Assembly: GCA_032622095.1 (NCBI GenBank)
Contig: CP136061.1
Coordinates: 202,610,244 to 202,674,243, forward strand
Direction of reading: 5' to 3'
DNA length: 64,000 nucleotides
From: Siphonodentalium dalli
Taxonomy: Eukaryota > Mollusca > Scaphopoda > Gadilida > Siphonodentaliidae
Both the position numbers and the translations under genes were made by a program. The first letter of the stretch is position 1. Every line of letters starts with the position of its first letter. Positions 21,481 to 32,702 of this stretch are shown here, in pieces. The notes below the pieces were generated by a model. It made no database searches. It had not been told where the DNA came from and saw only the letters and a list, made by a program, of their open reading frames with translations.

Positions 21481-21615
21481 ACTGTTACCCGCCTTAAAAC
21501 GAGATAACGGATATGAGTTGTGTATTTCATGTGTTTATATGTATATGTTTCTGTTAAGCGCTTGGGTCCGCTATATAATATAAGAACTATTTATTATTAT
21601 TATTAAAGAGCGTTT
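21481..21615 (+). mobile_element. Retroelement 3' tail
   Basis: The sequence 'gttaagcgcttgggtccgctatataatataag' followed by (TTA)n resembles the 3' tails of widespread animal LINE/SINE elements ('...gcgctatataa...(att)n'). Only the tail is recognisable. Confidence 0.4.
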
Positions 21616-21699
21616 TTTAGTAATATCGAATTAATTTCTTTTTAATATATAAATATATGCTCGTGATGCATTAATGTTACGAAAAGAATGACGGTGATT

Positions 21700-21835
21700 A
21701 TTTTGTTATGCGTTCGAACCCTAGCAGTCATGGCAAAACGGGACCATTCATCTGAGATGAGGGACATCTGAATGTGCCATTGTGATCGATACGTGATCAT
21801 TTGTTCTAGCTCTAAGAAGCAAGCACATTTGAAGC
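21700..21835 (+). mobile_element. SINE fragment
   Basis: It starts at a B-box-like GCGTTCGAACCC and shares with the SINE at 27888-28110 the block 'gagggacatct.aatgt.ccatt..gatcga.ac.tg' and the end 'agcaa..a..tgaagca'. The tRNA A-box part is missing, so it is 5' truncated. Confidence 0.65.
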
Positions 21836-21977
21836 AATGCACACTGATTAACTTTCACGAAGCCCGTAGTCTGTTCTTTATATAATTTTCTCTATGTATA
21901 ATTTAGATATATAATGAGTTTAACATATATATACATTGCCCAGTAAGCGGAAAATTGTCTCATGGAATTTTAGCTTA

Positions 21978-22290
21978 AAGCCGCTTTCACACATGTCCGT
22001 TTCTCCGATGCGTTTCCTTGCGTTTCTAATATTTTAACGCATCCGGAAAACGCATCGGTCAAAACAGTGATAATATCACTGGGTCTTTCACACATGTGCG
22101 TTTGCCGGATGCGTTTATTTTTTTCATGTCTCGGACTTGAAATGCTGCGTTTCGCCTGCGTTTCTAAAAAAGCATACACAAGCATGTGTGGCTAGCTTCA
22201 CTATTTCGACCGATGCGTTTTCCGGATGCTTTAAAATATTAGAAACGCAAGGAAACGCATCCGAGAAACGGACATGTGTGAAAGCGGCTT
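21978..22290. mobile_element. Foldback MITE with ~85-bp inverted ends
   Basis: Ends AAGCCGCTTTCACACATG... and ...CATGTGTGAAAGCGGCTT, inverted over about 85 bp with few differences (through 'gatgcgtttccttgcgtttcta' and 'ccggaaaacgcatcggtc'). TA occurs directly outside both ends, so a TA target duplication (Tc1/mariner-like) is possible. The interior repeats 'tttcacacatgtgcg' and 'gcgtttctaaaaa'. No coding capacity. Confidence 0.85.
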
Positions 22291-22321
22291 TAGGTTATCG
22301 CAGATAGTAGCGTCCCGAATC

Positions 22322-22485
22322 GAGAAGTAAATATTTACAATTGCGCGTAGTTCAGACGATGTTTTCTATGGAGTGGTAAGGTTGATTTGTTTGAAATTTT
22401 CAGCGATGTTACTAGAATGCTAAATTTCTCCAGTTGGCATAGTACCTGAATACTAACTTATTAGTTCCACGCACCCGAATAAGTA
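22322..22485 (+). repeat. Direct repeat upstream of the OLIG-like gene
   Basis: Begins 'gtaaatatttacaattgcgcgtagttcagacg' in two pieces, continues 'gaaattttcagcgatgtta', and ends 'aagtacata'. It recurs in the same orientation at 26373-26535, about 4 kb downstream, with ~85-90% similarity by eye. The stretch 22486-23170 otherwise shows only AT-rich sequence. Confidence 0.8.
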
Positions 22486-23179
22486 CATAACATGTATTTA
22501 AATATTTATATGAAGATTCCGCACCCCGTTCACGCAGTAAAGCACTTTAAAATATATAAACAAAAACCTAGTCTGATACTGACCAATTGATTTAGAATAA
22601 GGTATAACACCAGGTATATATAGATTGATATAGTAAAGAATAGAAAACTAACAAGCAAAAACAAAACAAACGCGAGAAAAAAGAAGAAGAAAACATTCCA
22701 ACAAATGAATAACATTCATCTATAAACCAGGAGGGAACGAGAAAAATAGTCATTAAAAACATCAGTTACATTTAGTCCAGTGACTCCAGAAATTGTAAGG
22801 TGAATTATTTTTTTCAATTGAATAATTATATGTTATTTTTTTAATTTCTCCAATTTCTCTAGAAAAATATTAATTTACAAGACAAAATTTACCGAGCTTA
22901 TAATGATCATTTCCGATGAGGATAAGTTTCGTTTGAATTAAACTCTAACTACGCGAAGGCGCTAATATCCTTTGAGATCACCGCAAGGATACAATCTGTG
23001 GATGCTTTCTGTGAAGGTGACAAAATAGACACAAACTCCGAATCTGCGCCTCCGGCTAAAATAATTAAGACTCGTTTAGAGGTAACTTGAATCCGACCAA
23101 TGAAAATACAGAGAGCCTGTCAATGATCAACTGAGATAAGGGGGATGATGTACAGTGGATACAATAGGGGGACATATAG

Positions 23180-23187
23180 TATAAATT
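23180..23187 (+). promoter_or_regulatory. Candidate TATA box of the OLIG-like gene
   Basis: TATAAATT lies ~25-30 nt before an initiator-like 'tcagagca' (~23212) and 121 nt before the ATG. It fits a short 5' UTR without introns. There is no experimental support. Confidence 0.4.
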
Positions 23188-23300
23188 GTCTCATGATCGC
23201 TCTCAGAGCATCAAATCAAATCTTCAGCTCTTCTAGCAGCACTTGAGTATTTGAAACAAAATTTATTTAATATCCAGCTTCGTGTCATCAGTTATTAGTA

Positions 23301-24062
23301 ATGGATAGAAGAAAGTCTTTCTCGCCTTACTACAGGCAAACGTCTGACGTCAACTCTTTGGATGGCACGCACTCAGATTTCTCGGATGAAGATGATGCTG
23401 ATTTGAATATCAATGTGGATGATAGCGGAAGTTTTCACGACTCTGAGATTTCGAATAAAGCGTGTGTTTCCCCTGACTCTCAAACTGACGCAGATATGCA
23501 CTATGGTGGTGGTAAAATGAGAACAGAAATGCGCTATAACCGACAGGCGAAACCTTCAACGTCAGATGTTCCCGAAGATATTCGATTGAGGATCAACGGC
23601 CGTGAACGCGATAGAATGCATAGCATCAACTCGGCACTAGATTCGTTACGGCAAGTGATGCCATATTCACATGGACCGTCAGTGAAAAAACTTTCCAAGA
23701 TGTCCACCCTACTTCTCGCAAGAAACTATATTGTGATGCTCACTAAATCGTTGGAAGAATCTAGGAAAATGGTCCAAGATTTGACGCTGAGTCGAGCGGC
23801 CATGTCTCACCCAATGCTAGGGATTCCAGCTGACTTTAAACCACATATTCCAGTTTCGATGGCACAGAAAACATCTCCTTTGCCTGACATTAAACACCCG
23901 TTACCGTTTCCTGTTGACTTTAAACATCGGTTACCGATTCCACATCCTTTTGGACTACCAACAATTCACCACCCAGCATTGGCCAGTCCGCGGATCCCGT
24001 GTGCCTGTGTTCAATGCACGACAACGTTATCTCTACCTTCGATGAATTGGAAACATTGTTGA
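23301..24062 (+). CDS. OLIG: OLIG-family bHLH transcription factor
   Basis: 253 residues in one exon; vertebrate Olig coding regions are, as far as I recall, also intronless. Residues ~95-155 are a complete bHLH: basic region [16 protein letters not shown] with the E-box-contacting Glu102 and Arg residues; helix 1 [10 protein letters not shown]; the diagnostic loop [13 protein letters not shown]; helix 2 [19 protein letters not shown]. The loop and '[10 protein letters not shown]' place it in the OLIG/bHLHe22-23 group, and '[12 protein letters not shown]' is nearer OLIG. The N-terminus is acidic and Ser/Asp-rich. The C-terminus is Pro/His-rich with repeated 'DFKH/HPLP' and ends in a Cys cluster (IPCACVQC). 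It should act in the nucleus, binding E-boxes as a dimer; family members specify neural and glial fates. No break is seen. Confidence 0.93.
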   Translation: MDRRKSFSPYYRQTSDVNSLDGTHSDFSDEDDADLNINVDDSGSFHDSEISNKACVSPDSQTDADMHYGGGKMRTEMRYNRQAKPSTSDVPEDIRLRINGRERDRMHSINSALDSLRQVMPYSHGPSVKKLSKMSTLLLARNYIVMLTKSLEESRKMVQDLTLSRAAMSHPMLGIPADFKPHIPVSMAQKTSPLPDIKHPLPFPVDFKHRLPIPHPFGLPTIHHPALASPRIPCACVQCTTTLSLPSMNWKHC

Positions 24063-24259
24063 AATGGAATTTATAAAATTCTGAATTACGCAAGTGACAA
24101 AAAGTGAACATTTACAGAGTGTTTTGAATTGTTACATTGTATGACTTACAAAACGTGTATGCATATGTTGAACATTTCCTGCAGCAAGTATCTATAGTTG
24201 CTTTTCAAATATTTCGACAGATTTAGGTTAGCAACGTTTAGAATTATATTGATCTATCA

Positions 24260-24613
24260 TTAAAGAGGTACTGTACACTAAATCCGGTCATTTATGGAAC
24301 CATCTCATTTTATACTCAACAGAATATATGCAGCAAATTTCTGAATTTGAGCCACGGATTAGTGCAAAATACACTAATGTGCTATATGAACGATGCAAAC
24401 AACATGGTAATTATAATAACAATGATTAAATGGCTGGAGTCATAAATTCATTTTCATTATAATTACCATGTTGTTTGCATCGTTCATAGAGCACATGAGT
24501 GTATTTTGCACTAATCCGTGGCTCAAATTCATTCATTTGTTGCATATATTATGTTGAGTATAAAAGGAGATGGTCCTATAAATGGCCGGATTTAGTTTAC
24601 AGTACCCCTTTAA
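24260..24613. mobile_element. TTAA-flanked near-perfect palindrome (MITE family 3)
   Basis: 354 bp including TTAA at both ends. The arms begin TTAAAGAGGTACTGTACACT and end 'gtttacagtaccccttTAA'. They pair over ~155 bp to a short centre ('aacaatgattaaatggctgg...', ~24418-24455). It sits ~200 bp after the stop codon of the OLIG-like gene and could be in its 3' UTR. No coding capacity. Confidence 0.9.
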
Positions 24614-26372
24614 CTTCAATATATATGGTAAATTTATGTCCATATATATCAAATACTTCAACGCATCGTTTCTATTATAATGGACGATGTTTTTAATTGG
24701 CTTTTCATAGTATAGAAATAACTATCAAGATGTATACAATTTAGAAATTTGGAAAGTGGAAACGTTCAAAGCTTCGTAATGTCGTTATATATCTGCTTAT
24801 AATTTTCAATACTGAAATTTGATTATAGGTGCATTGAGACAAACGCCTACCATTTTCACGATCAAAATACATTTGCCGACGTTTCTAAAAAGAATGGAAA
24901 AATCTAATTTTCAGAATCTATTTCGGTGAATTCGAGACTTCAATTTGCTTTAACTTTATTTCTCAACAAAAAGTTTGTTTGCTTATTTGGAAAAAAATAT
25001 CGCATTTCGATTAATATTTTTTCCCCAGGTGATCAAAAATAGTATCCTTATCTTCATAAGTGTCCATTTCTCGGCGATAATGCATCAATTATTCAAGCGA
25101 TGTCACCTAATTTAGAAACTGATAACGACGTTGACATCATAATGTTTACATGAATATTTGATTAGAGTCAGTTTGGGCGAACGAAACCTCGATTCATTCA
25201 TTGTTATATCGGAGTATTGGGGTGGTGGCATATCGCTCGGGAAAACCACAGGGTGCCCAAAATTTAAACAGCCTTGTTAACGAACAGTGTTAAGTTGTGC
25301 CTATCGGTATTGTTCACGTGTTTGGACCTCTTGCATACTAATCAACACGTACACAGTTGCATCGCACAAAGCCTGGGTGTCTGATTTCTCAACGTTGCGC
25401 ATGTTTGAATTTCGAAGCTGTATACTTCGTTGAATGAAACACGAACTGAAAAAGTGGAAAATATCATCAGGGATACACGAATAGTTTTTAAATATGGTCA
25501 AATAAAAGTTATTTGAGTGACAACGATGTTATATTTATATATATTACTTGCATACCTTGTATATATACCCATGAAATATTTATAAGAATAAATTTATTTG
25601 TTTGTTACATGACGTATCCATTATATTCACTTTCCTGCATGCCCCAAACTGTGAGTTGATGGCAAACAGGACTGGTCCCTATATTATATAAAACCCAATT
25701 CTTGAAACGTGAAAGTTCATTTGCAATTTACTAATTTTGTAATACAAAATTAGTATTATCTAGTATTCGAATTAATTTCTATACAAGTGTATTTATTTCA
25801 ACTCTTAACGTATAACATATATATCGACGAGAAATGTTGTAAAGGAATCTTCGGCGAATATCTATTTACTGGGATTCACTTAAATATTTCCTTCTGTACA
25901 TGTATTATCTGTCGTCGGCTTCTTTTTCCTGAAAACCCTCCAGATGTATAATAGACCATTCCAATGTATACTTTTATGACTGAATTGGAGAATCTATTTT
26001 GTATAGAAAAGGTTAAATATGACAATTACAATAGAGTGACAGTGAACGTGGGATGTAGGAATTTAGTCGCACTAAAGTTCCCAATATAAGCAATATTTCC
26101 AACTCAAAATACATTTCCAGGTTGAATTGGCGGAGATGTAACTGTAAATGTAATTATAAGTCATACTCTCGGTTTCCTAATATATATATAATGACAGTTT
26201 AAAGTGATATGACACACTCCAGTAGGGTGATAAAATCTAAATTGAGAATAATCTTGCTCAAAGTAGTTATTTGTTACGAATATTAATCTAAATTGACGAT
26301 ACACACCGTCATTTTTATATATTAAATAAATCCAATGACTCTCGGTGGCGAAATCAATTGTGTTAGATTATC
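24614..26372. other. Long stretch without recognised gene
   Basis: AT-rich, with no protein-like frame. 25945-26010 matches 19865-19945 in diverged form. Conserved noncoding elements of the OLIG-like gene could lie here, but none can be seen without comparison. Confidence 0.4.
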
Positions 26373-26535
26373 GCCGATGTAAATATTTACAATTGGGCGT
26401 AGTTCAGACGATGTTTTCTATGGTCGATTTCTTTGAAATTTTCGGCGATGTTAGTATAATTCTACATTCTCCAGGTTAGCATAGCGCCTGAGTACTAACT
26501 TATCAATTCCACGCATCTGAACAAGTACATATAGG
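26373..26535 (+). repeat. Direct repeat downstream of the OLIG-like gene
   Basis: Second copy of the block at 22322-22485 ('gtaaatatttacaattgggcg', 'ttcagacgatgttttctatgg', 'gagtactaacttat'). With the first copy it brackets the OLIG-like gene. Confidence 0.8.
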
Positions 26536-26726
26536 ATATAGTATGTCTTTAAAAATCACAAACTGTTTATAAGCCACGCATACGTTTGTGATATATCTTT
26601 AAACTATAATTACATCAGGGAAACGAGATTATACCTTTACAAAAAACACATGTTAAGAACAATCTTTAACATTGATCGTTAACGAGTAACTTAAAAACAA
26701 AAGGTCTCCATTATATAAGAATTGAT

Positions 26727-26930
26727 AACTTTTGACTCCACGACCAGAAGTTAAAACCTGAAAACTGTAATTAAAAATCAAAATGTACCACCAAAAACTG
26801 CCACGAACGGACTCATATTCATATAGGTGCAATCTATATGAATATGAGTCCGTTCGTGTCAGTTTTTGGTAGTACATTTTGATTTTTAATTACAGTTTTC
26901 AGGTTTTGACGTCGTGGAGTCAAAAGTTAC
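26727..26930. repeat. 204-bp near-perfect palindrome
   Basis: Arms of ~98 bp ('aacttttgactccacgacc...' to 'catattcatatag', then the inverse) surround a 7-base centre GTGCAAT near 26829. Only a few mismatches are visible. It would form a long hairpin in single strands and is probably a small foldback element. The minus-strand frame here is an artefact of the palindrome. Confidence 0.9.
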
Positions 26931-26965
26931 TAGAAAACGTACAAATAGTTGTGTGGTTTCAAAGC

Positions 26966-27061
26966 ACTGTGTATGAACTGTTACACCGGAAGTCGTTATA
27001 TCGCCGGTATTGTGATGGTTCTTGACTGATTTGTGACGGTTCCTTATGATTAAAAATAGTC
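26966..27061 (+). repeat. Left arm of a 3.1-kb inverted pair
   Basis: Contains 'ctgttacaccggaagtcgt', 'atcgccggtattgtgatgg' and 'gatttgtgacggttcctta'. It is the reverse complement of 29995-30087 with ~85-90% identity by eye. The interior (27062-29994) holds SINEs, a microsatellite and unassigned sequence; I see no transposase. Confidence 0.75.
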
Positions 27062-27779
27062 ATTTTCGGGACAAAATCACGCATAATTACAGATATCTTG
27101 AATGTATTATACTTTCCTGAATGAACATAGGCTGCAGAAGTGCCGTTCTGTCGAAAGCTGCACTCTAGATCACACTTAACTCGGAATTAGCGAGTTAACG
27201 CGTAAATATCAACATGTTATCACTGAAAATCAAGCCACGCGAACACAATTCCTTTATTTTTGGCGGCGTATACAATATGAAACGCATTCTGAAGACGAAC
27301 ACAGATTATAAAGTATACCCGTGTTATTCTTCTGTAAAATAGCTGAGAAAATATCCCGGTAGGGGTTGATAATTTGGAACAGTAGCCTCGTATTCAACAC
27401 GTGTGCGTGTTACGGTTCCATTTCAAGCCAATCATGACTGTGACGGTCCTATACATGAGATTTATTCCAACGATTTGTGCACTTTGGGCCGAGTATCGTC
27501 TTGTGTATCTGATATTTTAAACCAGATAATGAGTGTAGCTTTATGCCATTTACATAATACAAGAAATACATAATACAGGAGATTAAGTGACATTAATTGG
27601 CAGAAACCAAATAATAAAAGTCCCGAGGAGTATAATATCATAATCGTGCCCGCCTATATAAATGACCAATGGTAATAGAAATGTACTCTCGGGAGATTAT
27701 GGGATGTTATATTCATGTAATTAATACAGGGCCGTTGTTGAAAGATCTATAGGTGGGACAATGTTTCAATGCCAGCACC
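27062..27779. other. Unassigned stretch
   Basis: No gene seen. 'gtgttacggttcc' and 'gactgtgacggtcc' near 27405-27450 faintly echo the inverted arms. Confidence 0.4.
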
Positions 27780-28110
27780 GACATGTTTCCAGAATGGCAG
27801 ATCACGAATTTCTAAGGTAGTGGGTTCGAACCCATCTTCAGACTGATACGCTTCCTAACTCTCGGGGAAAGGGCTTCCTTTTTAATGATGTCCCCGTAGC
27901 CGAGGTGGTTAGGTCTTGGATAAGATCATCACAGTCTGGGCTAGACGAGGTTGGCGCGGGTTCGAACCCCGGCATGGATGAAAATCGGGACCGATTTTCA
28001 AGCTTGATTTGGTTTGAGGGACATCTCAATGTACCATTCCGATCGACACATGGCCATTTTAAGAAATGAGAATTTGTTCACGCTCACTGAGTTAAGCAAA
28101 TATGAAGCAC
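27780..28110 (+). mobile_element. tRNA-derived SINE
   Basis: At 27896-27975 there is an A-box-like TAGCCGAGGTGGTTAGG and a B-box GGTTCGAACCC at tRNA-like spacing. A second B-box (GGGTTCGAACCC) lies just upstream at ~27823. The 5' and 3' ends do not pair as an acceptor stem, so it is not a functional tRNA. The body ('gagggacatctcaatgtacc', 'gatcgacacatgg') is shared with 21700-21835. The two pol III boxes suggest a dimeric SINE or two nested insertions. Confidence 0.75.
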
Positions 28111-28142
28111 TGAACAATCATACTGAGTCCGTGCCTCCATAA

Positions 28143-28146
<4 letters not shown>

Positions 28147-28228
<82 letters not shown>

Positions 28229-28232
28229 ATAA
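28147..28232. repeat. (CT)n(AT)n compound microsatellite
   Basis: About 19 CT dinucleotides run straight into about 22 AT/TA dinucleotides, then (TAA)n. It is likely to be length-variable. Confidence 0.95.
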
Positions 28233-29023
28233 TAATGTGTTCGTTTAAAGTGTAATTGTCCGTCGCGCTCATTTAAAATAATATAAACAATATTCAATTC
28301 CTATCTAATCATTGGGGCCGACTTCTCTCAGGTTGACTTCGCGTCGGGTCGTATTCATATGGGGTCGACTTCGCATGGGCCCGACTTCACTTGTATTCTT
28401 TTGATCAATGGTAACATGATTTTGTAAGACTTCCATTGGCCGATTTAGTCACGTTTAAAGGTTTAGTATTAGTACCGGTATTTACATTCCGGAATATCCA
28501 TGAGGATGCGTGACTACTCATGCCCAAGACCAGTTGCCCCGGGGGTGATCTTGCATGTTCGGGGCGACTACTAGTAAGTCAAAGGCGGGTGACCAAATAA
28601 TTTTTTATTTCATTTCATCCAATTTTTATTTTATTTAATGTTACAAAATATAGCCTTTACTAGTATTAACAAGTATTCCCTCTTACAGGCGAGTGGATAC
28701 AATTAATTACGTGATTGGTTGTAATCGGGTATCTCATAACCGGAATCTGAGTGGACATGGCTTCAGTGCCTAGAGGCTTAGAAGTTGGAGCAAACCATGA
28801 GTGATTGCCGGTCAGATTGTCGTGAACAGCAGAACAAGTGCGATAAAGAAATAACGAATTTTAGCACCTAATCTATATAATCAGCATCCAACAAGCGGAT
28901 AGCCAACATAAACTTCATAAATTGCGTAATCGGAACATTGTATGGGCGCTAACGAACTTTTAACGTCTTATTTTTGTTGTTGCTTTTTTTGCTGATTAAA
29001 ATGCGTCTACGAAAATAGACAAT
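28233..29023. other. Unassigned stretch
   Basis: No gene. Near 28316-28395 the words 'ggggccgacttc', 'gcgtcgggtcg' and 'ggggtcgacttcgc' recur as a small degenerate GTCGACTTCG repeat. Confidence 0.45.
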
Positions 29024-29430
29024 ACTAGCTGATGTGCCCGACTTCGTCCAGGCTATTTAGGAAACAACGTTGAAAAGTATTAGGAGAAAGATAAAAACTA
29101 TTGTTCGATCGGTCCCGAAACATGCCTATATGAGCGGATATGAGCGATACCAAGGTCAAGGTCACGGTCGCGCGTAAAATTGGACCCGCCCATATTTTTT
29201 TTTATCAAATTTGAGTCGGAATGATCGAGGTCCAGAAACATGCCTATATGAGCGTATATGAGCGAGGTCAAGGCCAAGGACACGGTCGCACGTATATTGT
29301 TCTCGGGATCGAAGTAGGCATACATACCAAATTTGAGTCGGATCGGTCGAGCAGTTTTCGAGTCTATAACTAGAACACACATACACATACACACACAGAC
29401 AGAAGACAGAAGTTACAAAATATATAATAG
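29024..29430 (+). repeat. Degenerate interspersed repeat
   Basis: It starts 'actagctgatgtgcccgacttcgtcc' in two pieces. Two internal copies of 'aaacatgcctatatgagcg(g/t)atatgagcg' follow (29117 and 29236), then 'ccaaatttgagtcggatcgg' and (CA)n. The minus-strand reading frames are repeat translations, not genes. Confidence 0.6.
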
Positions 29431-29994
29431 ATAAAATACAAGACGGATATTTCTATATATCCCGTCTATGCTCACGCTTTCCGAAGTCCAGCGCTATGGA
29501 ATTTCACTATAATAACCGGCTATTGACTCATGGAAATGTTGGGCCTGCAACATGCTTTATTTTTCAAACTAGCTGGCGACTGTGAATTTTGATAGGCGTA
29601 ACAGAGGTTATTGAATAAACATAGGAGGCATTGTAATTCATCGAAATTGATGACAAGTGGTGCAAATTTCAACTTAATGCTTATTTTGTTGTGTTTATCT
29701 TTGGTTAATTCCACGACACGGTCAGTTTGAACCATGTATCCTGCCAAATATTAGCCATAGTAGTACCCGTATAGAACCGATCAAATGGTGAGAGAACCGA
29801 CTCGATCAGGAGAGAACCCAAACAAATATCAAAATTCGCTGTTTTCGTCGTTGTTATGACTCGCACAATGAAACTTTCGTTATTATTACAATCATTGGGG
29901 CCACCGATTGTGAGGGGAATAGAAAAATTAATCGAATTATTAGCTAGATGGCTAAATAATTGCATTACAACTGTCAAAAACTCGCGAAAATGTA
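29431..29994. other. Unassigned stretch
   Basis: It has a ~100-codon open frame on the minus strand (29705-30007). No recognisable domain is seen and part of it lies in the inverted arm, so I do not call it a gene. Confidence 0.4.
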
Positions 29995-30087
29995 TAATTT
30001 CGATCATAAGGAACCGTCACAAATCAGGCAAGTACCATCACAAACCGGCGATAGAACGACTTCTGATGTAACAGTTCCTACACAGTT
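29995..30087 (-). repeat. Right arm of the 3.1-kb inverted pair
   Basis: Reverse-complement partner of 26966-27061 ('ataaggaaccgtcacaaatca', 'ccggcgatagaacgacttc'). Confidence 0.75.
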
Positions 30088-31089
30088 ATGTTAATGCAAA
30101 TATCAAGATTATAACCAACTATATTGAATGCGACTTTTAATGAGATCTCATGTCGCATATATTAACTGCTGACGTCTAAATGTGCAGGCCAAATGAGTAT
30201 AGACCTATATTATTATGGACTTATATATTATAGTTTATTTTCGGTCTCCGAAACTGGACGACCCCGATCTGATGTAATGAAAATTAATATAATTTAAATG
30301 TATTCAGGGTTCCAGATCTTCAACAAATATTTAGCCCATTTTGACATCGTGAAATAACTATATATATCTATATAGTCTTATCGATTTTGTTTACGAAATT
30401 ATGATCCAAAATTGTCACTTGTCCTGAAAATGACTGCCAAAAAGAAATGGTAAATATTGGCCCAGCATGCCAAGTAATCGCTTACAAGTTGTGGTCGATG
30501 AATAAATTTGGCTATTCTGTCTTATATACTTTAAATTACCAGAATTATAGGATTTATTCTATCACAAACTTCACATCAAAATTGGCAAAAATTTAGCTGT
30601 TAAGGTTTGGGCAATTTATTCAAGTAAATGGAACTATCTTCGGTATATAGATGTTTATTGTTTTGATCTGTCTTAAATGCGTCACACGAATGTGTTTTTA
30701 GACAAAATTACTCAAGATGGCTTCCAAAATGGCAACCAATTTGGTAAAAAAAAATGATTTGTTGTACATATACCCCGAACATTATTCTCTGTTCCCAAGA
30801 GTTACCAAATTATAACTCACTTGGTTATTACCATGTTATGCTTAAATCCAATGACTACTATATGTTTCATTCTCGTTGTCCCTGTACCTTCTGAGGCATG
30901 ACAAATTCCTTTTAAATGATGAACTGTAGTATGGAATTTTGTCCAAAATGTCTTCTGGGACTCTGGCCATATTTTTGAATGGAAATGGACAGAACGTCTA
31001 AACTGAACTGAGTGAAACCATATTATATGGCTGCTCTCGACAATTAGCATGGAAATCAACTTAATACATGGTGTATGTCCAAATGGCAG
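30088..31089. other. Unassigned stretch
   Basis: No gene. 'aagatggcttccaaaatggca' near 30715 is a repeat word also seen, varied, near 33750 and 34110. Confidence 0.4.
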
Positions 31090-32690
31090 CCAGGAAGTGA
31101 ATGTGCGGTCATAGATAAGGTGAATAGTTCGACAGGGAGCTATCGTATGGTTATGAATGTGCCAAGGAGTGGCTATATGGTGATGGGTGGTGTGGTGTGT
31201 CTATGGTGGGATGTACAGGTATACAAGGGGTGACTGTATGGACATGTGCGAGGTGAATATATATACAAGGATTGTTTGTATGGTTAATGAAGTTGTGTAT
31301 GGGTGTAACGATAGTAGCTGTGTGTTCATCTGTGTGTTGTTTGTTTATATATAGATTGACTGTATGGTCAAGTGGGGGGTATACATGCGTACTGACTATT
31401 GTCATGGATGGGTGTATATGTATACATATGTTGGCTGTATGATCATGACACGTGTGGGACTGTGGTGTATGAATAAATAGGGAGTGGTTGTATGCTAATG
31501 TGTAATGTATATAGGTGTTCATGGAATGACTGTACGGTCATGATTGTTGAAGTATTTTGCATACCTGGAATATAGCTGGATGGTCATTGGATGTGTGTGG
31601 GTATATATGAAGTGTCCTTGTGGTCATGGTTGTATATGCGATGTATATGCATCTCTGCTGTGGCTGTATTGTCATTGGTTGGTGTATATGTATACAGAGA
31701 GTAGCTGTATGGTCATGGTTGGGGTGTGTGGTATACATCGAGTGGCTGAATTCTCATGGGCGAGGTGTATATGCAAATCTGGAGTGTTCGAATGGCCATG
31801 CGGGGTATTGGTATATCCATTGGATTTAATCTATGAGTGGGTGTATATGTATATCATGAGTTGGTATGTGGTCATGGGTGTGAAGAAATGTATACAGGGA
31901 GTGACTGTATGGCCAATGGTGAGGTGATGTGCGTTGTATTGCTATATCTAGCAATGGTCAATGAAGAGGTGTCGATGTATACCTGGAGTGGTTTTATAAT
32001 CGGCATTGGTGGGGTGTGTATGTACATTGTATATATTTATTGGTTATATGGCCATGGGTGTGACCGATATGCATACAGGGAGTGATTGGATGCCAATGGT
32101 GAGGTGAATTGTTAAACAAGGAGTGACTGTATGACCACGAATGTTGTGGCTGAATTATCTTGAGTGAGGAGTATATTCAAGCCTGGGGTGTGTGAATGGC
32201 CACTGTACGGGGCACTGGTATATATATAAACTGGTTGTATGGCCATTGGTCAGGAGTATATGCATACACGGAGTTACTCTACGGTTATGGTTGCAGTGTA
32301 TATGTATATCTTGAGTGGATATATGGCCATAAATGTGGCAAATATATATACAGAGAGTGAGTGATTGGCCAATGGTGAGGCGAATAGGTATACAAGAAGT
32401 GACTGTACGATCACGAATGTGGTGAATATGTATACAGGAAGTGACTATATGGTCATGGGTGAAGTGTAGGAGTATACATAGTGTACCTGAATGGTGACTT
32501 ATGGCTGTGTTGTCATGTGTGTGGTTTACGGGTAAACCCAATTTTGGTTGTATGGTCATGGGTGAGGTGTGTGTAAAAAGGGAATGGCTACATGGTCATT
32601 TGTGTGGTGTTCATTTATAAATAACATGATTGCATTGTCATGGGTGAGTTGTACAGTTGGACCTTTGGTGGCTATCACTTTCCACAATAA
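31090..32690 (+). repeat. Degenerate minisatellite
   Basis: About 1.6 kb of irregular copies of a ~40-70-bp unit built from 'ggtgtatatgtataca', 'gggagtgactgtatgg' and 'tcatggttgtgg' words. Long frames on both strands (His/Thr/Ile-rich on minus, Trp/Val/Tyr-rich on plus) arise from the repeat and are not genes. Confidence 0.85.
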
Positions 32691-32702
32691 CTCAAGTATA
32701 TG

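Noticed and set aside
27888-27975. A functional tRNA gene
   Set aside because: A- and B-boxes are present, but the ends do not form an acceptor stem and the body matches another dispersed copy, so it is a SINE.
29705-30007. 100-codon minus-strand frame as a gene
   Set aside because: No domain or start context is seen and its end lies in an inverted repeat arm.
31151-32559. His/Thr-rich and Tyr/Val-rich proteins on either strand
   Set aside because: The frames are translations of a degenerate minisatellite with no start context or recognisable domain.
31090-32690. A CRISPR array or other regular direct-repeat array
   Set aside because: Units vary in length and sequence, no fixed repeat and spacer alternate, and the DNA is clearly animal.
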